A DNA stretch of 5,700 nucleotides from NCBI GenBank assembly GCA_019239815.1, contig JAFAZL010000703.1, positions 1 through 5,700 of the forward strand. The letters are read 5' to 3'. Shown here one piece after another: positions 1-5,700 of this stretch. Position numbers and translations under genes: made by a program. This DNA comes from Acidobacteriota bacterium. Its GTDB lineage: Bacteria; Acidobacteriota; Terriglobia; Acidoferrales; UBA7541. The first letter of the stretch is position 1. Every line of letters begins with the position of its first letter. The notes beneath the pieces were generated by a model. The model was given only the letters and a program-made list of their open reading frames with translations, made no database searches and was not told the DNA's origin.

Positions 1-36
1 CACGATTACAATGTCCCCAATCGCCCAAATCTCTAA
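1..36 (+). CDS. Possible 3' end of an upstream gene (partial)
   Basis: Frame 1 is open from the window edge to a TAA at 34-36 and reads HDYNVPNRPNL. Six of its eleven codons end in C, like the confirmed genes here, whereas the other open frames use codons that are rare in this window, such as AGA and ACA. If real, the upstream gene stops 15 bases before hemL, which would make hemL a downstream member of an operon. The piece is far too short to assign a family, and it may simply be intergenic sequence. Confidence 0.3.
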   Translation, partial: HDYNVPNRPNL

Positions 37-51
37 CGCGAGACTTACTCA

Positions 52-1374
52 ATGACCGCCCCCCAACCCAAACCCAAACTCACCCGCCCCCGCTCGCGCG
101 AAATTTTCACCCGCGCCGAAAAACTCCTCGTCGGCGGCGTAAACTCTCCCGTCCGCGCCTTCCGCTCCGTCCAAACCGACCCGCTCATCATCGACCACGG
201 CGAAGGCCAATATCTCTACGACGCCGACGGCAACCGCTACCTCGATTTCGTCTGCTCCTGGGGCGCGCTTCTCCTTGGACACGCCAACCCGCAAGTCACG
301 CAAGCCGTCGCCACGCAAGCCGCCCGCGGCACCAGCTTCGGCGTCACCACCGAGCTCGAACTCGAACTCGCCACTCTGATCAATCGCGCCATCCCCGCGC
401 TCGAAAAAATCCGCTTCGTCTCCAGCGGCACCGAAGCCACCATGTCCGCCGTTCGCCTCGCGCGCGGCGTCACCAAGCGCGACTACATCCTCAAATTCCG
501 CGGCTGCTATCACGGCCACGCCGATAGTTTTCTCTCCGACGCCGGCTCCGGCCTCGCCACGCTCAGCATCGCCGAATGCCCCGGCGTCCCCGAATCGCTT
601 GCACAGCTCACGCTCAACGCCCCTTACAACTCCATCGACGCCACCGCCCGCATCTTCAACGAACACAAAAACAAAATCGCCGCCGTCATCGTCGAGCCCA
701 TCGCCGCCAACATGGGCGTCGTCCTCCCAGAGCCCGGCTTCCTCGCCGACCTGCGCGAACTCACGCGCATGCATCACACGCTCCTCATCGTCGACGAAGT
801 CATCACCGGCTTTCGCCTCCACAACGGCGCCGTCCAGCAATATTTCAACATCGACGCCGACCTCACCACGCTCGGCAAAATTATCGGCGGCGGATTGCCC
901 GTCGCAGCCTACGGCGGACGCGCCGAACTGATGAACAACATCGCTCCGCTCGGTCCCGTCTATCAGGCCGGCACGCTGGCAGGGAATCCACTCGCGATGG
1001 CCGCCGGCATCGCCACTCTCAAACAACTCGGCGCCGAAGGCCTCTACCATCGCCTCGCCGAACAAGGTGACCGCCTCGCCGCCGGCCTCCGCAAAGCGCT
1101 CGCCGACGCGAAAATCCCTGGCCATGTCAACAATTCCGGCTCGCTCTCCACGCTCTTCTTTAGCGACCAGCCCGTCCGCGACTACGCCAGCGCCAAGCGC
1201 TCCAACACCCAGCGTTACGCACACTTCTTCCGCGAAATGCTCGACCGCGGCGTCTTCCTCGCCCCATCCCAATTCGAAGCCGCCTTCGTCTCCGCCGTCC
1301 ACACCCCCCAGGACATCGACCACGCCCTCTCCGCGGCCACCGACGCCCTCCGCGCCGTTGCCTCCGAGGCCTAG
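52..1374 (+). CDS. hemL: Glutamate-1-semialdehyde 2,1-aminomutase
   Basis: This PLP enzyme converts glutamate-1-semialdehyde to 5-aminolevulinate in the cytoplasm, the last step of the C5 route to heme and other tetrapyrroles. The 440-residue product shows the family landmarks in order: the N-terminal GGVNSPVRAF motif (residues 28-37), SSGTEA (124-129) for cofactor phosphate binding, GCYHGHAD (151-158), VDEVITGFR (247-255) with Asp248 facing the pyridine nitrogen, and TLGKIIGGGLP with Lys276 as the Schiff-base lysine. YQAGTLAGNP follows at about 304-313. The length is slightly above the usual ~430, the extra residues being a Pro/Lys-rich N-terminus. The ATG at 52 is bounded by an in-frame TAA at 34-36; only a weak GAG (40-42) precedes it as ribosome binding site. 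All key residues are intact. GSAM is recognised over other class III aminotransferases by the N-terminal motif and the lysine context. Confidence 0.97.
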   Translation: MTAPQPKPKLTRPRSREIFTRAEKLLVGGVNSPVRAFRSVQTDPLIIDHGEGQYLYDADGNRYLDFVCSWGALLLGHANPQVTQAVATQAARGTSFGVTTELELELATLINRAIPALEKIRFVSSGTEATMSAVRLARGVTKRDYILKFRGCYHGHADSFLSDAGSGLATLSIAECPGVPESLAQLTLNAPYNSIDATARIFNEHKNKIAAVIVEPIAANMGVVLPEPGFLADLRELTRMHHTLLIVDEVITGFRLHNGAVQQYFNIDADLTTLGKIIGGGLPVAAYGGRAELMNNIAPLGPVYQAGTLAGNPLAMAAGIATLKQLGAEGLYHRLAEQGDRLAAGLRKALADAKIPGHVNNSGSLSTLFFSDQPVRDYASAKRSNTQRYAHFFREMLDRGVFLAPSQFEAAFVSAVHTPQDIDHALSAATDALRAVASEA

Positions 1375-1388
1375 CGCTGCTAGGTTTT
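1370..1388 (+). terminator. Candidate intrinsic terminator spanning the hemL stop codon
   Basis: CCTAGC (1370-1375) and GCTAGG (1379-1384) form a perfect 6-bp stem with a 3-base loop, followed directly by TTTT (1385-1388). The left arm contains the hemL TAG stop (1372-1374). The position immediately at the gene end supports a termination role. The stem and U-tract are both short, and the T-tract can also pair weakly with GGAG upstream, so efficiency is uncertain. Confidence 0.4.
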
Positions 1389-1437
1389 GGGTGCCGCACC
1401 CTCAGCTTTTAGAGGGTGCGGGTTTAGATTCAACCCG
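1389..1437. repeat. Palindromic intergenic element with overlapping hairpins
   Basis: A perfect 10-bp inverted repeat, CCGCACCCTC (1394-1403) and GAGGGTGCGG (1412-1421), encloses an 8-base loop. Its right arm overlaps a second perfect 6-bp inverted repeat, CGGGTT (1419-1424) and AACCCG (1432-1437). GGGTGC also occurs just upstream at 1389-1394 and could pair with GCACCC (1396-1401), so several pairings compete. This compact arrangement resembles REP-like mobile palindromes. It could instead be a backup terminator for hemL, but only TTT follows the main stem. No second copy is present in this window. Confidence 0.5.
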
Positions 1438-1554
1438 ACCCATGCTTTATGTGTGAGCAAGAACCGACTTTGATGCACCCTCACGCTGTTCCCAAATTCG
1501 TGAGATAGTTCTCCCAACGCTCGCAAGAACGAATCGAAAGGACGCCCCGATAAA

Positions 1555-2094
1555 ATGTCCGAAGGCATCGAACTGCCCGAACACGAAGAACACGAGCCCC
1601 ATCACCCGCTCACCGTCCCCGTTACCGTGACGATCGCCATCATCGCCGTCCTCGGCGCCATCGTCACTCTTCTCGGCCACCGCGCCCACACCGAAGAACT
1701 CCTCCTCCAGGCGAAAGCCAGCGATCAATGGAACTACTATCAAGCCAAAAATATCCGCCTCCACGAAATGGAAGCCGTCGCCGACATGCTCGCCGTCCTT
1801 TCGCCCAGCGATAAAGAAAAAGTCGCCACCGTCCACGAAAAATACGTGAAAGAAGTCGAGCGCTACGAAAAAGACAAAGACACCATTAGCGAACAAGCCA
1901 AGGAACTCGAAGCCGAACGCGACGTCGTCAGCCGTCGCGCCGACCGCTTCGACGGCGGCGAAGTCTTCCTCGAAATGGGCCTGGTCATCTGTTCGATCAC
2001 CCTCCTCACCAAAAAGCGCCTCTTCTGGTTCAGCGGCATGACAATCGCCGCCCTCGGCGTAGTCCTAGCCGCCACCGGCTTCCTCATCCACTAG
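1555..2094 (+). CDS. DUF4337-type membrane protein of unknown function
   Basis: The 179-residue product matches my memory of the DUF4337 family: one N-terminal membrane segment followed by an RAHTEELLLQAKASDQWNYYQ-like stretch (residues 43-62). No function is established for the family as far as I know. Visible layout: an acidic, His-rich head (residues 6-18, four His), a membrane segment at about 21-40, the conserved ASDQWNYYQAK stretch (55-65), a strongly charged Lys/Glu helical region likely to form a coiled coil (about 85-130), and two closely spaced hydrophobic segments (about 136-151 and 155-178) at the C-terminus. There is no signal peptidase site or enzymatic motif. AAAGGA (1537-1542) lies 12 bases before the ATG, a rather long but usable spacing. 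It is separated from hemL by 180 bases with hairpins, so it is probably transcribed alone. Confidence 0.85.
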   Translation: MSEGIELPEHEEHEPHHPLTVPVTVTIAIIAVLGAIVTLLGHRAHTEELLLQAKASDQWNYYQAKNIRLHEMEAVADMLAVLSPSDKEKVATVHEKYVKEVERYEKDKDTISEQAKELEAERDVVSRRADRFDGGEVFLEMGLVICSITLLTKKRLFWFSGMTIAALGVVLAATGFLIH

Positions 2095-2111
2095 CGTCCA
2101 TTTCCATCGGT

Positions 2112-2151
2112 TGTCATCCTGAGGCGTCCGAAGGAGGCCGAAGGATCTCAG
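2112..2151. repeat. Interspersed repeat-like element (TCCTGAGG...CCGAAGGATCT type)
   Basis: The segment begins 17 bases after the DUF4337 stop. It contains the direct repeat CCGAAGGA (2128-2135 and 2138-2145), outer inverted ends CTGAG (2119-2123) and CTCAG (2147-2151), and an inner hairpin GGCgTCC-GAA-GGAgGCC (2123-2139) with a single G-G mismatch. From general knowledge, near-identical strings of the form GTCATCCTGAG...GAAGGATCT occur in many copies between genes in Acidobacteriota and some other phyla. Only one copy lies here, so its repetitive nature is not shown by this window. It might also act as a transcript-end hairpin for the upstream gene. Confidence 0.6.
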
Positions 2152-2250
2152 CGTCAGCACGACTGCAATCTCCGCACGGAGCCATGAAACAAATCCTCCC
2201 CTCCATTCGTCCCTATCTCCACAAGCAACGCTCCCCCTCGCGCAGCCATC

Positions 2251-2299
2251 CCACTGCCCGACAGTGGAGCCGCGCGTCCAACTTGATATAGAGTCCACT
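2251..2299 (+). promoter_or_regulatory. Possible alternative hairpins in the ABC operon leader
   Basis: CCACTG (2251-2256) pairs perfectly with CAGTGG (2262-2267) over a 5-base loop. The overlapping AGTGGA (2263-2268) pairs equally well with TCCACT (2294-2299) further downstream, so the two stems exclude each other. The region ends 27 bases before the GTG start of the ATPase gene. This could be a leader switch or an operator with half sites, but 6-bp stems arise by chance often enough that the call is weak. No convincing -35/-10 pair is visible around it. Confidence 0.2.
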
Positions 2300-2315
2300 C
2301 ACCACATCTGACATC

Positions 2316-2320
2316 AGGAG
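2316..2320 (+). promoter_or_regulatory. Ribosome binding site fixing the GTG start of the ATPase gene
   Basis: AGGAG ends six bases before the GTG at 2327-2329. This placement, together with the protein beginning directly at its usual first beta strand (SLKISGLSKTY), decides for the GTG rather than a later ATG as the start. Confidence 0.75.
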
Positions 2321-2326
2321 CCGCAC

Positions 2327-3223
2327 GTGTCGCTGAAAATCTCCGGCCTCTCCAAAACCTATCCCAACGGCGTTCAAGCGCTAAAAAACGTTTCGCTCAC
2401 CATCGGCAACAACATGTTCGGTCTCCTCGGCCCCAACGGAGCTGGCAAAAGCACGCTCATGCGCACCATCGCCACGCTCCAGGATCCCGACGCCGGCGAA
2501 ATCTGGCTCGATGACCTCAACGTCCTCAAACAGAAAAACTCCGTCCGCCAGGTACTCGGCTATCTGCCACAGGAATTCGGCGTCTACCCGAAAATGAATG
2601 CCGTCGACATGCTCCATCACCTCGCCGTCATGAAGGGAATTGTCAACGCCGGTGAGCGCAAAGAAATGGTCGACGCGCTTCTCAATCAAACCAATCTATG
2701 GGACTCGCGCAAAAAAGCGCTCAGCACCTATTCCGGCGGCATGAAACAACGTTTCGGCATCGCGCAAGCGCTCCTCGCCAATCCCAAACTCATCATCGTG
2801 GACGAACCTACCGCCGGCCTCGACCCCGCCGAGCGCAATCGCTTCCTCAATCTCCTCAGCTCCATCGGCCGCAACGTCATCGTCATCCTCTCCACGCACA
2901 TCGTCGAAGACGTCCGCGAACTCTGCCCGCGCATGGCCATCATCAGCAACGGCCAGCTTCTCCTCGAAGGCTCCCCCGCAGAAGCACTCGACTCCCTTCG
3001 CGGTAAAATCTGGAGCAAAGTCGTCAGCACCGATGCTGAACTCTCGGCCATCGACACCGCCTTCAACGTTGTCTCAACGCATCTTGTCGGCGGTCTCCAC
3101 GAAGTCCGCGTCTATAGCGACACCAGTCCCGGCGACGGCTTTACGCAGGACGACGCCAATCTCGAGGACGTGTACTTCCTCTCCTTGTCCAATCAAGCCA
3201 ATTCCAACCAGGCGAAGAACTGA
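2327..3223 (+). CDS. ABC transporter ATP-binding protein (ABC-2/exporter type)
   Basis: This is the cytoplasmic ATPase that would power the permease encoded immediately downstream. The 298-residue product has all nucleotide-binding motifs: Walker A GPNGAGKST (35-43), Q-loop Gln82, signature YSGGMKQR (135-142), Walker B LIIVDEP (155-161) with catalytic Glu160, D-loop GLDP (164-167) and the H-loop His191. Leu155-Pro161 is followed by the TAGLDP stretch typical of CcmA/NatA-like exporters. The C-terminal ~70 residues form the small extra domain usual in that group and end with NLEDVYFLSL (278-287), the 'LEDVF' motif of ABC-2 ATPases. Translation starts at GTG. The stop is 18 bases before the permease ATG, so the two are very likely one operon. 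The substrate cannot be read from this subunit. Confidence 0.95.
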   Translation: MSLKISGLSKTYPNGVQALKNVSLTIGNNMFGLLGPNGAGKSTLMRTIATLQDPDAGEIWLDDLNVLKQKNSVRQVLGYLPQEFGVYPKMNAVDMLHHLAVMKGIVNAGERKEMVDALLNQTNLWDSRKKALSTYSGGMKQRFGIAQALLANPKLIIVDEPTAGLDPAERNRFLNLLSSIGRNVIVILSTHIVEDVRELCPRMAIISNGQLLLEGSPAEALDSLRGKIWSKVVSTDAELSAIDTAFNVVSTHLVGGLHEVRVYSDTSPGDGFTQDDANLEDVYFLSLSNQANSNQAKN

Positions 3224-3226
3224 GCA

Positions 3227-3232
3227 GGGAGG
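3227..3232 (+). promoter_or_regulatory. Ribosome binding site of the permease/M1 gene
   Basis: GGGAGG lies 3 bases after the ATPase stop codon and 9 bases before the ATG at 3242. It supports that ATG as the start of the long frame that runs off the window, and it indicates independent re-initiation within an operon. Confidence 0.75.
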
Positions 3233-3241
3233 CGAGCAAAC

Positions 3242-5700
3242 ATGTTCTGGGAATTCTTCCTCTTTGAACTCAAGTTCCGGCTGAAGGGCATCTCCTTTTA
3301 CGCCTTCTTCCTCCTCTGGTTCGGTATGAGCTTCCTCTCAATCGCCGCGGAAGACTTCGGCCCGGTCGGCAATGGCAAGGTGCTGCTCAACGGTCCCTGG
3401 TCCATCTCCACCATTTACATTCAGCTCTGCCTCTTCGGCGTCATCGTCATCGCCGCTATCTTCGGCACGTCGATCCTGCGCGACTTCCAGCGCGACACCT
3501 ATCAGCTCCTCTTCACCAAGCCCATTTCTAAATTCGACTATCTGGGCGGCCGCTGGGCTGGCTCCTTCGTCGCCACCGTACTCTCCTTCAGTGGCTTGGT
3601 CTTCGGCACCATGGCCGGCTCTTCCGTACCGTGGGCCGATCACACCCGGCTAGCAAGCGGCCACATCTGGTGGTATGTCCAGCCGTTCCTTTATTTTGTC
3701 GTCCCGCAGATTTTCTTCCTCGGCTCGCTCTTCTTCTGCGTCGCCGCGCTGACGCGCAAGATCATCGTCGTATATCTCCAGGGCGTAGCCATCTTCATGA
3801 TCTACGTCATCGGCATCACCGTCTTCAGTGCCACGCGCAGCCTCGAACATTTCTGGAGCGGAATCCTCGATCCCGTCGGCCTGCTCTTGCAAGACAACAT
3901 CACCCGTTACTGGACCGTTGTCGAGAAAAACTCCCTGCTCATGAATTGGACCGGCGTCTTTCTCTACAACCGCCTGCTCTGGTGCGGCCTCGGCCTTGTT
4001 TCGCTGATCGCCGTGTTCGCGCTCTTCCCGATGTCCGTCGAAGCCCTTACCGCCGTGAGCAGCAAGCGCCGTGCCGCCAAAGCGCAAGCTTTCGAGCAGG
4101 AAGATCCTCGCCCCAAGCGCAGCATTGTCGCCGCAAAGCTTCCCGTTGTCCGTCAGGTCTTCGACTCCGCCACAACCTGGCGCCAGTTCCTCTCGCTCAC
4201 CAAACTCCGTCTTTCCAACATCCTTCGCGAGATCCCGTTCTGGGCGCTCGCCGCGCTCCTCGTCGTCTTCGCCATCAACAATGGCTACTTCGCTGGTCGC
4301 ATTGCCGGCCGCGATGTCTGGCCCGTTACGTATCTCATGGTTCAGGCCGTCGAGGGTTCCGCCACGCTCTTCTTCTACATCGTCGCTACGCTCTATGCCG
4401 CCGAGCTCATTTGGCGTGAGCGCGACACCCATTTCGACGGCATCCACGACGCGCTGCCGATGCGCGACACAACCGACTGGCTCAGCAAGTTCTTCGCGCT
4501 CGCCATCGCCGAATCGTTCCTTCTCGCTATCGCCATCCTCTGCGGCATCTTCATGCAAACCGTCCTTGGCTACTACCACTACGAAATCGGACAGTACTTC
4601 AAGGAAATGTTCCTGGTCGTCTATCCCCAGGTCTTGCTGTTCATGCTGATGGCTTTCTTCGCGCAAACCATTGTCAGCAACAAATTCATCGGCCACGGGC
4701 TCGTGATCGGTTCCTTCGTCATCATTCCGATCCTGTTCCGTTACGGCTACGAGAACACGCTCTATCTGCCGGGTCAGACCCCGCCATACACGTATAGCGA
4801 CATGAACGGTTACGGCCACTTCGTCGCCGCACTGACCTGGGCCATCGTCTATTGGTTCGCTCTCATGGCGATATTAGGTGTGTTCTCCATTGCGTTCGCC
4901 CGCCGCGGCTCCGAAGACAACTGGTCTGCCCGCAGAAAAGTTGCCGCGCAGCGCTTGCCACGCTTGATTCCCGCCCTCATGTTCTTTGCGGTGGTCGCCA
5001 TCGGGAGCGGCTCTTGGTATTACTGGAACGCTCATGTCCGCAACGAGTTCCTTAGCTCCAAGCAGCGCCGACAGATTCAGGCCGCCTACGAGCGCGATTA
5101 CAAAAAATACGAACGCCTCGAACAGCCCAAGGTCACCGCCGTCGAAACAAAAATCGACATCTATCCCGAACGCCGTTCCTTCCAGGGCACCGGTTCATTC
5201 ATCCTGCAAAACAAATCCGATAAGCCCATCGATCAGGTCCACATCAGCGATCTGCTGCAAAGCGTCGAGTCCGTCGAATTCGATCGCAGCTTCCACAAAG
5301 TCTCATCCGGCCCGCGCAACATCTATTCCATCTACGCGCTCGATAAGCCTCTCCAACCTGGCGAAACCACACGCATGTCCTTCAAAGTCGGCATCGAGTC
5401 CGTGGGCTTCAAAGACGGCAACGAGCGCGCTGAACTCGCCTACAACGGTACCTTTTTCGACTCCAACTATCTCCCCTTCATCGGCTACGACCGCAACAAC
5501 GAACTCGACGATCCCCGCCGCCGCGCCGAGGAAAAACTTCCCGCGCTCGAAGAACTCGCCGAACGCGGCGATCCCTACTGGGAGCGCGTCAATCTCTTCA
5601 CCTCCGATTCCGACTGGATCAGCTACCACACCATCGTCAGTACGTCCGGCGACCAAACCGCCATCGCTCCCGGTTACCTGAAACGCGAATGGACCGAGAA
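3242..5700 (+). CDS. ABC transporter permease fused to M1 aminopeptidase-like domain (3' end outside window)
   Basis: The frame is open without a stop from ATG 3242 to the window end, giving 819 residues and still incomplete. The first half is a membrane protein with predicted segments at about 16-36, 56-77, 106-128, 146-170, 173-195 and 240-265. A charged cytoplasmic linker (271-312) follows, then a second set at about 331-348, 362-390, 413-440, 455-478, 483-500, 525-552 and 572-597. The two halves are homologous: W3, F6, L7, K11, R13, L14 and I17 recur at exactly +310 (W313 to I327), and RDT 84-86 recurs at 394-396. From about residue 600 the chain is soluble, with beta-rich sequence (for example VTAVETKIDIYPERRSFQGTG) resembling the N-terminal sandwich of M1 metallopeptidases and placed outside the membrane. 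The HEXXH zinc site would lie beyond the window, so activity is unproven. Full-length relatives run to roughly 1,200 residues. It likely pairs with the ATPase just upstream; the substrate is unknown. Confidence 0.88.
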   Translation, partial: MFWEFFLFELKFRLKGISFYAFFLLWFGMSFLSIAAEDFGPVGNGKVLLNGPWSISTIYIQLCLFGVIVIAAIFGTSILRDFQRDTYQLLFTKPISKFDYLGGRWAGSFVATVLSFSGLVFGTMAGSSVPWADHTRLASGHIWWYVQPFLYFVVPQIFFLGSLFFCVAALTRKIIVVYLQGVAIFMIYVIGITVFSATRSLEHFWSGILDPVGLLLQDNITRYWTVVEKNSLLMNWTGVFLYNRLLWCGLGLVSLIAVFALFPMSVEALTAVSSKRRAAKAQAFEQEDPRPKRSIVAAKLPVVRQVFDSATTWRQFLSLTKLRLSNILREIPFWALAALLVVFAINNGYFAGRIAGRDVWPVTYLMVQAVEGSATLFFYIVATLYAAELIWRERDTHFDGIHDALPMRDTTDWLSKFFALAIAESFLLAIAILCGIFMQTVLGYYHYEIGQYFKEMFLVVYPQVLLFMLMAFFAQTIVSNKFIGHGLVIGSFVIIPILFRYGYENTLYLPGQTPPYTYSDMNGYGHFVAALTWAIVYWFALMAILGVFSIAFARRGSEDNWSARRKVAAQRLPRLIPALMFFAVVAIGSGSWYYWNAHVRNEFLSSKQRRQIQAAYERDYKKYERLEQPKVTAVETKIDIYPERRSFQGTGSFILQNKSDKPIDQVHISDLLQSVESVEFDRSFHKVSSGPRNIYSIYALDKPLQPGETTRMSFKVGIESVGFKDGNERAELAYNGTFFDSNYLPFIGYDRNNELDDPRRRAEEKLPALEELAERGDPYWERVNLFTSDSDWISYHTIVSTSGDQTAIAPGYLKREWTE

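Noticed and set aside
11..55. Fourteen-codon open frame whose TGA overlaps the hemL ATG (ATGA)
   Set aside because: It would suggest translational coupling, but it has no ribosome binding site and uses codons atypical for this window (AGA, CTT, ACT). The frame ending at TAA 34-36 has more typical codons.
49..1323. Long minus-strand open frame (424 codons) opposite hemL
   Set aside because: Its translation is a low-complexity Gly/Ala/Asp/Glu/Val mix with no recognisable motif. It mirrors the C-ending codon bias of hemL, which is firmly identified on the other strand.
1457..1530. Direct repeat GCAAGAAC (1457-1464 and 1523-1530) before the DUF4337 gene
   Set aside because: Eight bases repeated twice in this context is compatible with chance, and the flanks do not extend the match.
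2170..2181. Short hairpin CTCCG-CA-CGGAG
   Set aside because: The two-base loop is too tight for a stable hairpin, and there is no T-tract or neighbouring symmetry to give it a role.
2284..2292. TTGATATAGA as a promoter element before the ATPase gene
   Set aside because: Read as a -35 (TTGATA) or as a -10 (GATATA/TATAGA), it lacks a matching partner hexamer at 16-18 bases, so no sigma-70-like promoter can be supported.
3650..4819. Long minus-strand open frame (389 codons) opposite the permease gene
   Set aside because: The composition is acidic and repetitive, as expected for the antisense of a biased gene. The plus frame gives a coherent multi-span membrane protein over the same bases.
3631..5681. 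Two plus-strand open frames (3631-4419 and 4986-5681) in other phases of the permease region
   Set aside because: They are Arg/His/Pro- and Ser/Pro/Thr-rich shadows, while the frame from 3242 is uninterrupted through the whole region with membrane segments and domain similarity.

Overview
This window reads as an ordinary chromosomal stretch of a GC-rich, Gram-negative-type bacterium with a strong preference for C-ending codons. The gene content (a class III-aminotransferase-type hemL, a DUF4337 membrane protein, and an ABC ATPase next to a permease fused to an M1-peptidase-like ectodomain) fits the Acidobacteriota, probably the Terriglobia/Koribacter side. So does an intergenic repeat of the 'TCCTGAGG...CCGAAGGATCT' type. 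This assignment is an inference from family knowledge and style; there is no rRNA or other marker here to confirm it. All genes are on the plus strand.

Region by region: positions 1-36 may be the last 11 codons of an upstream gene. hemL (52-1374) makes 5-aminolevulinate for tetrapyrroles. A small hairpin followed by TTTT spans its stop codon and may be its terminator. Next comes a compact palindromic element (1389-1437). Positions 1555-2094 encode a 179-residue DUF4337-type membrane protein with three predicted membrane segments and a charged helical middle. The gap 2095-2326 holds an interspersed-repeat-like hairpin just after that gene, and a second pair of possible alternative hairpins closer to the next operon. 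An ABC exporter operon follows: the ATPase (2327-3223, GTG start) and, 18 bases later, a very large permease (3242 to beyond the window end) whose reading frame has no stop up to base 5700.

The most interesting object is that last protein. Its first ~600 residues are two permease halves related by an internal duplication with an offset of 310 residues, so one chain probably supplies both transmembrane domains of the transporter. After about the thirteenth membrane segment it continues as a soluble, probably periplasmic, domain resembling the N-terminal part of M1 aminopeptidases. The catalytic zinc motif, if present, lies beyond the window. Together the two genes look like a transporter coupled to a peptidase. 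The architecture has been seen in genome annotation, but I know of no defined substrate.
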